NCBI GenBank assembly: GCA_033557465.1
Contig: CM066033.1
Span: 909,070,808 to 909,134,807, forward strand
DNA: 64,000 nucleotides
Direction: 5' to 3'
From: Ichthyophis bannanicus
Lineage: Eukaryota > Chordata > Amphibia > Gymnophiona > Ichthyophiidae
Positions 21,596 to 31,628 of the stretch are shown here, one piece after another. A program made the translations under genes and the position numbers. The notes beneath the pieces are model-generated. The model did no database searches, was not told where the DNA came from, and worked only from the letters and a program-made list of their open reading frames with translations. Positions within the stretch are counted from its first letter, which is position 1; each line of letters begins with the position of its first letter.

Positions 21596-22325
21596 TAATA
21601 CATTGAAACCCTCCTCACAGTGTCCAGCGGTGGCCAAGAAAGCAAATAAAATGCTAGGAATCATAAGGAAAGGAATGGAGAATAAAACCAAGGATATTAT
21701 AATGCCTCTGTATCGTTCCATGGTGCAATCACACCTTGAATACTGTGTCGCCATATCTTAAAGGATATAGCGGGATTCGAAAAGGTACAGAGAAGAGCCC
21801 CAAAATGTTAAAGGGGATGGAAAGATACCTCTATGAGGAAAGGCTTAAAAAGTTAGGGCTCTTCAATCTGGAAAAGAGACGGCTGGGGAGATATGATAGA
21901 GGTATATAAATCAATGAATGGAGTGGAACGATAAACGTAGATCAGTTTACACCATCCAAAAGTAGAAAGACTAGAGGGCACGTAATGAAGCTACAATGTA
22001 ACCAATTTAAGACTAATAAGAGAAAATATTTTTTTACTCAATGCATAATCTCTGGAATTCGTTACCGGAGGATGTAGTAAAAGCTGTTAGTGCAACTGGG
22101 TTTAAAAGAAGGTTTGGACAAGTTCCTGGAGGAAAGGTCCATAAACCATTATTAAAGAGGACCCAGGAAATCCACTGCTTACCCTGGGATGAGCATTGTG
22201 GAACCCGTGTGCCTTTTTGGGAACCTGCCAGATACTTGTGACCTGGATTGGCCACTGTTGGAAACAGGATACTGGGCTTGATGGACCTTGGTCTGACCCA
22301 GTATAGCATTTCTTATGTTCTTAAC

Positions 22326-22646
22326 TCAAGATTAATACATTTTTGAGGTAAAGATTTAGTGTGCATTCTAAAGCACTAAGGGAGTCATTTAATAACTGTT
22401 AGTGTGTACTAATACCATTATCACATGTTACCTTTCACTAGGCCCATTTTATTCCTATCAGCCTTGCGGCAGATAATGTACGATAATGATGGTAAATAAG
22501 CTACTGGCAAATAACCCACCTGGGTCTGCATATGAACCAACCCCTGGTGATAACATTACCCAAATGGCATGATAAAAGAGAATGCCCTACTAAACAATAA
22601 AAACTCTGTTCTGTTTGAGCTGCTGATGAATTGTGCACTTTAAACA
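22326..22646. other. No gene recognised
   Basis: A+T-rich DNA between the CR1 tail and the next putative transcription unit. I see nothing conserved in it. Confidence 0.4.
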
Positions 22647-22653
22647 TAGCAAT

Positions 22654-23120
22654 TGCGACACCCACCGGCTGGGCCAAGAGGCTGACAGCCGATAGGCGGC
22701 CTTACTGACCTTTAGAATAAAAGTTCTTTACTCTGTAGGAATGAATTGTAGTTGAGGCAGGTGGTAAGGCTTTGCAAGATTTTTATTATTCATACAATGG
22801 GGATTTTCAAAGGCACGCGGAGGTTCAAAACACAACAAATGCACTAGGATAACTTCTCCAAATGAAAGGATGAACACAGGAAAAACCAGGAGAAATGAAA
22901 AACAAAACTTTTCTTCTCTGCTGTTCTCTGCACTGCTCCGTGTGGTCACCCACTATACTGCAGCAGAACTAAACACAGCTGGTTTCTCTTTCACCAAACA
23001 ACGTCTTCCCAAACTCCATTACTCTCAACACTGAATACAGCACAGCATTGCTTTCTTCTGAGTCACAGGTAAAAGCTACCTTATTAAAAGGCTTTTAAAA
23101 CTCTCTCCTGTTTCACTTTC
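22654..23120 (-). other. Possible LTR-like or 3'-UTR segment
   Basis: On the minus strand this follows the end of an ORF. It begins TGAAACAGGAGAG after a purine-rich run, holds an AATAAA signal at 22782-22787, and ends GGGTGTCGCA. TG...CA ends, a polyadenylation signal and a GC-rich end would suit a 3' LTR. No second copy exists in the window, so an ordinary 3' UTR is equally possible. Confidence 0.25.
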
Positions 23121-23268
23121 TTACTGTGGTATTCTTGTGAGTCAAACAACAGTCCATTGGTATAGGAAAATCATCACATTCAGGCACAGTGGTTTCTATC
23201 TGCATTTCCTCAATGCCATTAGAATTATCAAAGTCTTTCTCATATGTGGGGACTTCTTTTAGCTTTTC

Positions 23269-24243
23269 TCACTTTAGAAACTGGTGGAAGTGATCCCACA
23301 GCAAGTCAGCCTTTTCAGGTGTGTTGGTACTAGGGGTTTGAATCCTCTCACTAGAGAATAGTCTCTGCAGTGCCCCTAATTTAGAAGCTTCACAAACGTC
23401 AGAGTTATCTGGTCTGGAGTTTGCAGCAGGTACTAGGCTTTCAATCCAACGTTTCACAGTAGAGGGGGAGGGTTCCAGCTCCTGCTCAATAAAACAAGCC
23501 TTTATCTCTTTTGCCAATTTATCAGATATAAAATGGTCAGTTTTACCTTGAGGCTGTTTCTCTGTGTCAGCACTGGAGCTCTTTCCACTTCTCCAATCCT
23601 CCCAGCTGTAGCAACTGTTTGACTGGCCTGCACGGCTTCTCCAATTGTCTGTGCTTCTATCTTTGAATGCTGGCTTTGTCCGAGAGCGTGCCTTTCCCTT
23701 GGCACCTTCTCTCATACAGGCTGTTCTGCCTGGACTCTCTGGTTTCAGACTCTGGTCTTGGCTTTCTCTTGCCTTCCAACTGGCTCTCTGGATATTTCCC
23801 TGACCAACTTCTTTGTGGGTTCTCCAATCGGTTCTCCAATCGGTTCTGTCTCCAGGTCTGTCCTCAGGTCTCTCCTCAGGTCTCCCTTCGGATCTCCCCC
23901 CAGATCCTCCTTCCTTCCCTCTGCACGTGGTTTTTAACCCTGGCTTCCTGCTTCCTTGTGACCAATCAGAACGGGGGTTAGTCTCCACCCTTGCACTAGG
24001 GCGTGGTTTGCTTCCTACAGGGAACTGCCTTTTTCTCTGACATAGGCTGAGTTTTCCTTGTAGCAGTGCATTATCATTGCCTTCAATGGGGACTTCAGGA
24101 TTTTCATCCCCTTTCAGGCTTTCCATAGGGCTTTCACCATCACACAATACCTGGACTGCCTGAATCAGGTTTTGGAGATCAATTGTGGCTGCATGTACAT
24201 TGGTGACATTAACAGCATGCACCAAAGTAGTGTGATAAGACAC
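23269..24243 (-). CDS. Unrecognised Arg/Glu/Asp-rich protein
   Basis: This is a 324-residue open frame with no domain I recognise. The N-terminal third is ordinary in composition. Residues of about 110-150 are a charged repeat tract (RPEERPEDRPGDR, DWRTDWRT), basic overall, followed by a Lys/Ser-rich linker. The C-terminus (about 235-324) looks folded: DKLAKEIKACF, STVKRWIESLV, EKADLLWDHFHQFLK. After the stop at 23269 the same frame stays open for about 50 codons with acidic, coding-like sequence (EEMQIETTVPECDDFPIPMDC). The TGA may therefore be a mutation or a readthrough site. A gag or accessory protein of an LTR element is one guess, and a retrogene is another. Confidence 0.4.
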   Translation of the reverse strand: MSYHTTLVHAVNVTNVHAATIDLQNLIQAVQVLCDGESPMESLKGDENPEVPIEGNDNALLQGKLSLCQRKRQFPVGSKPRPSARVETNPRSDWSQGSRKPGLKTTCRGKEGGSGGRSEGRPEERPEDRPGDRTDWRTDWRTHKEVGQGNIQRASWKARESQDQSLKPESPGRTACMREGAKGKARSRTKPAFKDRSTDNWRSRAGQSNSCYSWEDWRSGKSSSADTEKQPQGKTDHFISDKLAKEIKACFIEQELEPSPSTVKRWIESLVPAANSRPDNSDVCEASKLGALQRLFSSERIQTPSTNTPEKADLLWDHFHQFLK

Positions 24244-24503
24244 CCTGCTGAGGCATCATGCCGAAGGGTTATGTCAAAGGGGCACGTCCTATTCCTTTGT
24301 ATGCCCCTTCACACGGCCATCTATATATTTGTAGTTATGTCTAACTTTGACTTTGGCTATTTGGGGAGAGGCTCTTCAAATTGAAAGTAAACGTACTGAT
24401 AATTTAACAATGTCAAATATTCCAGTGGTTTTGGGTCACAGTTAATATTCTTAGGTGAATACTGGTAGAAAATATCAAAAATGGCTGGTGCTCTGACAAT
24501 AAT

Positions 24504-24860
24504 ATTTAATTATTTATTAATTTATTTACAATTTCTTCTATACCGCACTATTCAGCATCAGCGCGGTTTACATGGAACATAACAGTCAGACAGGGTACAT
24601 AAGTCTCAGTTTACAATTAACAGGAGAACCAACTTGGATAACCAAAGATAACTATTTACAAAACGGTGTCATAGAAAAACATAGAATGAGATTTAATGGT
24701 CAAGGACCCCTTGCATGGTGTGGTCTCCTGGCTGACAAGGTGTGTTGGTACAGTTGTAAGTAATTGAGTGGGGATGTGATTCATTGTTGGACCTTGGAAG
24801 TGTGTTTAAGTGTGGAACAGGAACAGGGTGCTGTATTTGAACTCTCTTATAAATAACAGT
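24504..24860 (-). mobile_element. L2-like LINE 3' UTR fragment
   Basis: It has the A+T-rich ATTTATTTA tail at the left, then the stem-loop ACCGCACT / AGCGCGGT at 24542-24567 (one mismatch), and 3' UTR text similar to 26298-26520. No RT is attached. Confidence 0.7.
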
Positions 24861-25660
24861 GCAATGTCCACTTTATTTATAGTGATTCATGTTCAAACAG
24901 TGAAAAATAAGTGTGAAATTGTTTATGACCTGCTAGGTTCTAAGAAATTGGACATCTGTTCTATTCCAGAATCGTGGATGTCAGAGACTGACACTGTGAT
25001 TTTGAATCAGCTATGTCTTTCAAATTATACAAGAGTGTTGTTCAAGAGTTTAAGGGTGATGTGGAGAAGTTTTGATGCTAATTAACAAGTTGAAATTTCT
25101 GATGATATGGGTGGATCCTATCTGTGGCTGTGAGTGACATTTAATACTTTATTCATGGGGCTTATGTCTAATTTATCGCATGCCTCAGTCTATCATTAAC
25201 CTGTCATCAATGGTTGAATTGATAGGTGCATTGAATGTTGATATAATTATTTCGTTTGAGAAGATCTTAATGTTCCTTTAAATTATGCCTTTTTATCTAA
25301 CTCCCAACTAAAGTTTTTAGGTACAATGGTCAAACACAATTAATTCAGTCAGTGACTCATGAGAAGGGCTACTGTCTGGATTTAATATTTGTGTCGACAA
25401 AATTGATAGCAAAAATTTGAACTTGTGGTTGAAATGAATTTAATTCCCTGGTCTGATCATCATTTATTAAACTTTTTTTGGTATGGATAATAAAGAAACC
25501 AAATTAAGTTTTGAAGTAAGAGAAACATGGGGATAGGTTGAGGTGGAGAGATCTAAGGAAAGGCAAGAACTGGCTGTAAATTTGCCAGTTGATGATCTGA
25601 TCTTATATGTTCCTATTGTAACTAGTAGATTAAAATAAATAGATTACCTATTTGGTGCCC
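24861..25660 (+). mobile_element. L2-like LINE endonuclease remnant
   Basis: The plus strand encodes VKNKCEIVYDLLGSKKLDIC and PESWMSETDTVILNQLC near 24895-25030. This is the N-terminal block of the apurinic-type endonuclease of L2/CR1 LINEs. The frame breaks afterwards, but a WSDHH-like box (text CTGGTCTGATCATCATTT) is seen near 25450. It is decayed. It may belong with the RT remnant at 34429-35700, separated from it by later insertions. Confidence 0.5.
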
Positions 25661-26297
25661 CAGGAGGGGTGCAGGGTTTCACTCCCAGGACCCAGAGAGA
25701 GCACTGAAGCCTCAGATAAATTTAAAAAAGTGTAATCTTGGATTTGCAGACTTTAAAAAGTTTATTTTAATGGCAAAAGTGAAGCTTAAGTAAAAAACAA
25801 GTCCTAGCCCCATTGGAAAGCATTGAGTGTGCTGGGGGAAGAGCAGAGGCTGGGGGAAGTGCAGGGATCTCTATAGTAAGCAGTCTTTCAGGAGGTAAAC
25901 TGCAAAGACTGATGCAGGGAGGCAGTATGCAAATTGGCTGCTTCAGAGGCTTCCAGAAACAGCACAAAACCCTAGGATATATTCTAATGTGTTATGGAAA
26001 AATACTTGCATCTGGAGATTTGTGGGGTTTTGCCCTTTTCCAGAGCAGTGGGGTAATATTTGCAGTTTTAGCAGTGGAAGACCACTAAATAATTTATCTT
26101 TGGAGGACTAAAGTGAAACTGAAAGAAGCAGTTGGGGAATGGAAAAGACGAAGGAGGTCTATGTGTGCTGTGAAAATTTAAGGTAAGTGGAAATTGGGTT
26201 AAAAAGGTTTAGCTTTGTTAAGTCATTGGTCTACTTGTTTTTTGATGCCTGCTTAGAGAGAGACTTGGAAGACAGAGAGTTAACAGATTCTGAGTTT
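25661..26297. other. No gene recognised
   Basis: Unassigned sequence left of the L2-B insertion. It probably continues at 28979. I found no conserved frame. Confidence 0.4.
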
Positions 26298-26539
26298 TAT
26301 TTATTTATTTATTTATTTAACATTTCTTCTATACTGCGCTATTATAATCAGCGCGGTGTACATCGAACAAAAACATACTACAATGCATACAGGCAACATT
26401 GAATTTACAATGAAACAGGAAATTAAACATGGGATAAACCGGGAAAACTATGTACAAGTTAACTCTATACTATGTACAATACTCTAACTCATTTAGGTGT
26501 TACATGTGTATTTGTGGGTGGATGGAACACGTGTGATGG

Positions 26540-28699
26540 TTAGCGGTTGGGCTTATGTGTAGGCTGATCATTTTCTGTTTGTATTAAGGTGTTAGGGCGG
26601 CTGGGGCATGTGGGTAGCTTGCCAGTTGTGTGTTTACCTCGGATGGTTTCTGGGTAGCATTTTGTGAACAGGTGGTGTTTCAAGGCTTTTCTGAATAGGG
26701 CTAGACTTTTGATGCCACGGATTTCATGGGGAAGGGCATTCCAGTTTAAAGGAGCAAATATGGAGAAGGCCCTGTTGGAGGTAGTCTTTGTGCACTTAGT
26801 CGTCATCTTGGGGACTACTAAGGTCTTCATTGTTGTAGGTCTCCTGTTTCTATTTTCCGGGGTACCATGGATTAGCTTGCTGATTGGCATAGGGGTGTGG
26901 TTATTTAGGGCTTTGAAAGTAAGGACTATTGACTTGTATTGGAGTCTGGCATGTAAAGGTAGCCAATGCAGATCTTTCATGATAGGCGTTATGTGGTCAG
27001 ATCTTGACGATCCAGAAAGGACTCTTGCAGCTGCATTCATAGCTAGGCAGAGCGGATTTAAGGTTGATTGTGAGAGACCATGGAGAATGATGTTAGCGAA
27101 ATCCAGATGTGGGAGGACTAATGCCTGGAAGGTTGTTCGGTAGTCGGTGAAATCCAGTAGGGGGCGGAGGTGACGCAGCGTTCTGATCTTATGATATATT
27201 GCCTTTGTGACGTTTTTCACATGTGTTGTCATATCCAGGTGCTGATTAAGCGTGATGCCAAGATAACGGATTGTGGATTTGGATTTCAACTCTACATTGT
27301 TGGCATGTAGTGATGGGGGAGGTATGAACTTTTGGTTCCTCATGACGAATAGAACATCAGTTTTGTCATGGTTGATCCGTAAATTTTGTGTCAACAGCCA
27401 GTCAGCTACAGCTTCGAAGCATCTGATTATTGGGAAGAGCACTGGTTGGTTGATTGTGAACGGCATGTAAAGGAGGATGTTGTCTGCATAAGCAAGGCAT
27501 TGTATGTTGAAGGATCGGATCAAATCACATATCGGCTGCATGTAGATATTAAACATCAGTGCCGATAAGGACGATCCTTGAGGCACACCCTGTGTCTGCA
27601 GAAATGGTTCTGAGGATGTGTGGCCTGCCTTGACTTGTTGCCACCTATTGGATAGGTAGGATTTGCACCATTCCAGTACTGTGCTTTGAATCCCCTTTTC
27701 TTTTAGGCGTTGTAAAAGTATGTCATGGTTCACAGAGTCGAAGGCGGCAGAGATGTCCAGAAAGATGAGGACGAATCCTTGTTGGATGTTGTTTATTCCT
27801 GTGACCAATTCGTTGAAGAGGGTTGTAAGGACGGTGCCGACTCCGTGTGCTTCCCTGAAGCTGTGTTGGGATAGATCTAGCGGTGCTTCAGTATCGATAT
27901 GATGCTGGATTTGTTGTTGAGCAGCTTTTTCGATGATCTTGGCAAGCTGGGGGATGCTCGAGATTGGTCTAAACGATTCAACTTTGGATGGGTCTAGTCT
28001 GCTGTTTTTCAGTAGCGGCCTGATAGAGGTGTGTTTTAGACTCTGTGGGAACGAACCCGTTAAAAAGGATTGGTTCAGTATTTTGCTCAGGATTTGGCTT
28101 AGGTCGTGTCGAAGTTCTCTGATCCAGCTGGCTGGGCAAGGGTCGTTGGGTGCTGTGCTGGGATTGATAGAGGCAATAATGTTCTCAACCTCTTTATTGG
28201 ATACCGTGGTGAAATTGCATAATGGTGTTGCTTGGGGTGCTTTAGACGATACGAAGGGGTTACTGACACTTATGTTTGTGTTGGTCTTAATCATCTTTGA
28301 TTGTAAATAGTTTGCGTAGTCCTGTGGCTGAGGCATTGGAGGTTGGGCTGACACCGGCTCCCCTGTTATGGGCTTTACTATATTGAACAGGGCATGTGGT
28401 TTATTGATGGAGCGTTTTAATATATCTGTGTGGTAAAGTTTCCTACTCTGCGTTATCTTTGCACGGTGGGTAATTAAGTATGAGTTGTATGCAGCATGCG
28501 TCTCGGGGGAGTGGGTTCGGCGCCACCGTCTCTCAAGTTTGCGTAGGTGGTGGAGTGATGTTCGTAGGTCCGTAGAGAACCATGGTGCATGTTCCCATTG
28601 TCTTATTTTCTTTTCGGTGTATGATGGACGGGAGGCAGCTCTAAGGTTCTCGTCCCATTTGGATATGAGATTGTCTAAGTTGAGGGTTGTGTTGGTCAT
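26540..28699 (-). CDS. L2-like reverse transcriptase, catalytic YADD changed to YADN
   Basis: This open frame of 719 residues covers the whole RT and C-terminus. Blocks are SIRPLLKNS (about 225), FLDISAAFDSVNH (motif A, 313-325), TQGVPQGSSLSALMF (motif B, 369-383), AYADNILLY (motif C, 403-411), IRYLGITL, and the C-terminal LHWLPLHARLQYK and NRAFSIFAP. Motif C should be YADD. The second Asp codon reads AAC at 27479-27481, giving Asn407. That Asp binds catalytic metal in all known RTs, so polymerase activity should be lost despite the clean frame. Because the element is 5'-truncated, the Met at 28699 is not a natural start. Confidence 0.8.
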   Translation of the reverse strand: MTNTTLNLDNLISKWDENLRAASRPSYTEKKIRQWEHAPWFSTDLRTSLHHLRKLERRWRRTHSPETHAAYNSYLITHRAKITQSRKLYHTDILKRSINKPHALFNIVKPITGEPVSAQPPMPQPQDYANYLQSKMIKTNTNISVSNPFVSSKAPQATPLCNFTTVSNKEVENIIASINPSTAPNDPCPASWIRELRHDLSQILSKILNQSFLTGSFPQSLKHTSIRPLLKNSRLDPSKVESFRPISSIPQLAKIIEKAAQQQIQHHIDTEAPLDLSQHSFREAHGVGTVLTTLFNELVTGINNIQQGFVLIFLDISAAFDSVNHDILLQRLKEKGIQSTVLEWCKSYLSNRWQQVKAGHTSSEPFLQTQGVPQGSSLSALMFNIYMQPICDLIRSFNIQCLAYADNILLYMPFTINQPVLFPIIRCFEAVADWLLTQNLRINHDKTDVLFVMRNQKFIPPPSLHANNVELKSKSTIRYLGITLNQHLDMTTHVKNVTKAIYHKIRTLRHLRPLLDFTDYRTTFQALVLPHLDFANIILHGLSQSTLNPLCLAMNAAARVLSGSSRSDHITPIMKDLHWLPLHARLQYKSIVLTFKALNNHTPMPISKLIHGTPENRNRRPTTMKTLVVPKMTTKCTKTTSNRAFSIFAPLNWNALPHEIRGIKSLALFRKALKHHLFTKCYPETIRGKHTTGKLPTCPSRPNTLIQTENDQPTHKPNR

Positions 28700-28741
28700 A
28701 AGGGGTCAGAGATTCTCTAGGACTACGCTCTGGTTGAGTGG

Positions 28742-28847
28742 TCGGAAGCGGGCTGTTGGGGTTCTGGATGTATTTGATATCATTCGACTCTTGATATCGG
28801 AAGCGGGCTGTTGGGGTTCTGGATGTATTTGATATCATTTGACTCTT
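28742..28847. repeat. 55-bp tandem duplication
   Basis: The unit beginning TCGGAAGCGGGCTGTTGGGG occurs at 28742-28796 and again from 28797. It differs at one or two positions. The 55-bp length shifts the reading frame between endonuclease remnant and RT. Confidence 0.9.
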
Positions 28848-28911
28848 GTGGAATGTACTTATGGGTATGTGGAATCTGAGTAGATTGTGATCGGACCAAG
28901 GCACTGTATTA

Positions 28912-28978
28912 ATTGTGCCCTGTACTTGTACAGGGCACAATACAGCTTGTACCCAGATTTGCTGGGTACAAGCTGTAT
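28912..28978. repeat. Two adjoining perfect hairpins
   Basis: Hairpin 1 (28912-28941): arms ATTGTGCCCTGTAC and its exact complement around TT. Hairpin 2 (28940-28978): 17-base arms ATACAGCTTGTACCCAG and its exact complement around ATTTG. They sit at the 5' boundary of the truncated L2-B element. Confidence 0.9.
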
Positions 28979-30036
28979 TGGGAAGAAAGGATTTGTTCAA
29001 ACAGCTCAGAGTAGAACCTTCTGACTGTTTTCATTTGCAAAGTTTTGGTTTGGACAGGACTAAGAGAGAGTGTATAAGGAAGGAACAGAAAGGATCTTCT
29101 TTAAGAAATGTTTTTTGAAGTAGTGAAAAGCTTCTGAGCATAAGGAACTGGCACAGTTTTTGTCTGTTGAGAAATACAATCAAAATCCTGAAAAAGGATT
29201 TCTTGGAGCAGAGTTTGAAAAAAATTGGAAAGTTTCTAAGGAATACTGGATTAAGTTCCTTTGAGGAACTAAATGTTCTGAAAGCTATGATTGTAACAAA
29301 GCTTCTCAGAGGAAAGAAATAATTTAAATCCTGTGCAGAGGAGCTGGTAGTTCTGCTAAGCAAGGTAGTTTGGAGTCCTCTAAGCAAGGGAGAATTAGGA
29401 AACTGCCTTTCTTTGAAACATTTGAGAAATTGGAAAGGAAAACTGTATTGAGTTCCTCTAAGGAACCTAAGATTACTGAAAGCTGAAACTATAGAGAAGT
29501 TCTTTGGAAAATATATATGTTTAATCCTATGAAGGAATCCAGATAGTTCTGCTGAGTCTGGACAGTTTAGAACCCTAAGGGTAGTGACACTGCTGCATGC
29601 TATTAGAAACAGTGCCTAATTAAAGTTTAAACTGGAAATTCCTGAGTTCTTAAAGTCTGTTTATAGAGCCTAAGGTGTTCTGTGTCCCATTCTTGCAAAG
29701 TCTATTCTATCACCATAACTGTAACATTATCTTGGTAGAGGCTTATCCCAATTTAGTTTATTTTCCTCTCAGCCTTTCTCCACCCAACAGTGGAACTGGA
29801 TGAGATGAGGTTAGTGACTTCTATAAGCCTCTATCAGAGGAAGACTTCAGACTTGGCCCACTGGACTACACTATAACATGGCCCACTGGACTACACTATA
29901 ACTTGGCCCACTGGACTACACTATAACATCTCAGGTATTGTTGTAAAAGTTTTGTCATGCCCTTCTCCAGGAGTGTGGGGCTACACTATGCTGAACCAGG
30001 TTTTGACAGACATGATAAACTGAGTAACTCCATTAA
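28979..30036. other. Unassigned, with diverged internal duplication
   Basis: No gene was recognised. Segments near 29250-29310 and 29445-29510 share GAGTTCCTYTRAGGAAC and CTGAAAGCT, which suggests an old duplication with a period of about 195 bp. A short exact array lies at 29853-29927. Confidence 0.4.
29853..29927. repeat. 25-bp tandem repeat, three copies
   Basis: The unit TGGCCCACTGGACTACACTA plus AAC-ending text is repeated at 29853, 29878 and 29903 with one variable base. Confidence 0.9.
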
Positions 30037-30095
30037 AACTTAAAATGAGGAGAGAGGACGTTTCAAGATGGCCACTGAGTTGAGCGTCTTGCAGT

Positions 30096-31351
30096 ATGCC
30101 TAAACAAAAGGGTAAGCTGTGGGTTTTCTCCTCAGACCCCCAGCTAGCTTCCACGGGTCCAGTGGATCGATTTGTGCTCCTTACGCAGGCACAAAAGCAG
30201 GAGATCCACTCCCCTGGTGTGGCAGCAGCTGAGGAGAGTGATTCGTCACCTGCAGAGTTGGAGGTATTGTTGAGAGGGAGCTTCTGCTGTGCCCTGTAGT
30301 GCTGACTGTGAGCTCAGAGCCTTCAGTGCCCCACCTCTGGAAGGTGGGAGTGGAGACACCATTAGAGGGGAGACAGCTTTGCTCAGACGTCAGCCTCCCC
30401 CCGGTGATATCAGGAAGGTTTCTGGTGCCCAGCTTATTACAGAGGACTTGACGGTTCCTGCTGCACTAGGTGAGGGTTTTATTCCTCCTTCTAGGTCTGT
30501 GCTGACTTTGACTCCTGTGTTTCCCACTTCTTCAAGGCTGAAGGATTTCACACTTGAATCAATATGGGAGGCCATTACTTCTTTATTGAAGGCGGTTCAA
30601 ATTCAGACCAGAGCTTTATCTGCACAAATTCATGACAATTCTGAAAAAAATATATATTTTTGGAGAATGTGAATGTTGGTGTTAAGTCTCAAATGGAAGA
30701 ACATAGTAGTCAACTGGTAACATTATCTGATTTGACTTCTACAATGGTTAAAGATAATGTGGCATTTAGGAGTAAGTTGGAAATCTTGGAAAATGCTGCT
30801 AGAGCCGCAAATCTAATCTAAGGATCCTGAATTTTCCTAAAATGAAGGGCATTTCCGCCCTTGATATGTTCAAGCAATACTTACATGAAATCCTTAAAGT
30901 GCCAGTGGAATTAATTCCACCCTTGACCAGGGTTTATTATCTACCTCAAGAGAAAAAAGTACCAGCGGAATCTGAAGAACTTGCAAATATGGATGTTCTA
31001 AATATTTTAGATTTGTTTAAGGATTCTGATCCAGGGACATGTGTTCTGGCTACATTGTTGGTGACTTGTGCACTTGTTACTGATAAGGAATGGCTGTTAA
31101 AAATGTTTTTTTAAAAAGAGATTGGAGACCTTCTATGGCCTATCCATTTCAATGTTTCCAGATATATCCAAGGAAACAGAAGAAGAGACGACTTTTTCTT
31201 CTTTATAAATCTGGGGTTCAGCAGATTGGGGGTTCATTTTTCTTAAGATTTCCCTGTAAATGTTTAGTGATTTATGTCAGTTAGATATATGTTTTTCCAA
31301 CCAGCTGATCTTGCATCATTTATTAATGCTAAATTGAAGGATAAAGTCTAG
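30096..31351 (+). pseudogene. L1-type ORF1 protein, frameshifted
   Basis: L1 ORF1 proteins coat the element RNA as trimers. The start is ATG at 30096 (MPKQKGK). A coiled-coil-like stretch (MEEHSSQLVTLSDLTSTMV, then FRSKLEILENAARA) lies at about 30690-30810. The RRM/CTD follows: LNFPKMKGISALDMFKQYL, YYLPQEKK, and PRKQKKRRLFLLYKSGVQQI. It ends at FFQPADLASFINAKL, with a stop at 31349-31351. The frame changes at least four times (near 30290, 30660, 30820 and 31100). In the CTD the order matches the L1 family. Confidence 0.7.
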
Positions 31352-31628
31352 ACTCTGTGATAATTCTTTCACGTTAGAGCCTGTGTACTCAGGGTTTATC
31401 TTGTATTTCCTCTTATGCTGAATTGTTTAAGAATTTTCTTTTAGGGCTAGAGGTTTTTTCCTGCTCTGGTAACCAATGTTTTTCTCTCTTCCTCCGTTAT
31501 GTGGACTACCAGTTGTCTTAGGTTCAGGGCCGGATTTACGTATACGCCATGTACGCCATGGCGTAGGGCCCACAACCGGCAGGGGCCCACAAAAAATAGA
31601 ACCAGGTTTTTTTTTTTTTCAACTCGAT

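Larger units (their letters stand above)
18652..22325 (+). mobile_element. CR1 LINE split by a DNA transposon
   Basis: The left piece, 18652-18768, encodes KVMHLGKNNPNYSYTMQG and DLGVIMDN. The right piece, 21596-22325, continues with LKPSSQCPAVAKKANKMLG and MENKTKDIIMPLYRSMV. Removing 18769-21595 and one TAA restores the CR1 frame exactly. The 3' end has the classical CR1 tail text ACTGGGCTTGATGGACCTT and TCTTATGTTCTTA. The copy is 5'-truncated, and the right piece carries small frameshifts (for example near 21765 and 21890). Confidence 0.85.
26298..28911 (-). mobile_element. L2-like LINE with long RT ORF (L2-B)
   Basis: The 3' end at the left has an (ATTT)n tail and the conserved stem-loop at 26334-26356. 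A 719-codon RT frame fills most of the element. Upstream only the last residues of the endonuclease remain (TVPWSDHNLLRFHIP, about 28865-28910), so the copy is 5'-truncated. A 55-bp tandem duplication separates the endonuclease remnant from the RT frame, and two hairpins abut the 5' edge. Confidence 0.85.

Noticed and set aside
25813..26088. 91-codon plus-strand frame
   Set aside because: No domain or conservation, and it lies in an unassigned region between LINE fragments.
29853..29927. Possible CRISPR-like array
   Set aside because: Three directly adjoining 25-bp units without spacers are an ordinary tandem repeat, and the context is eukaryotic.
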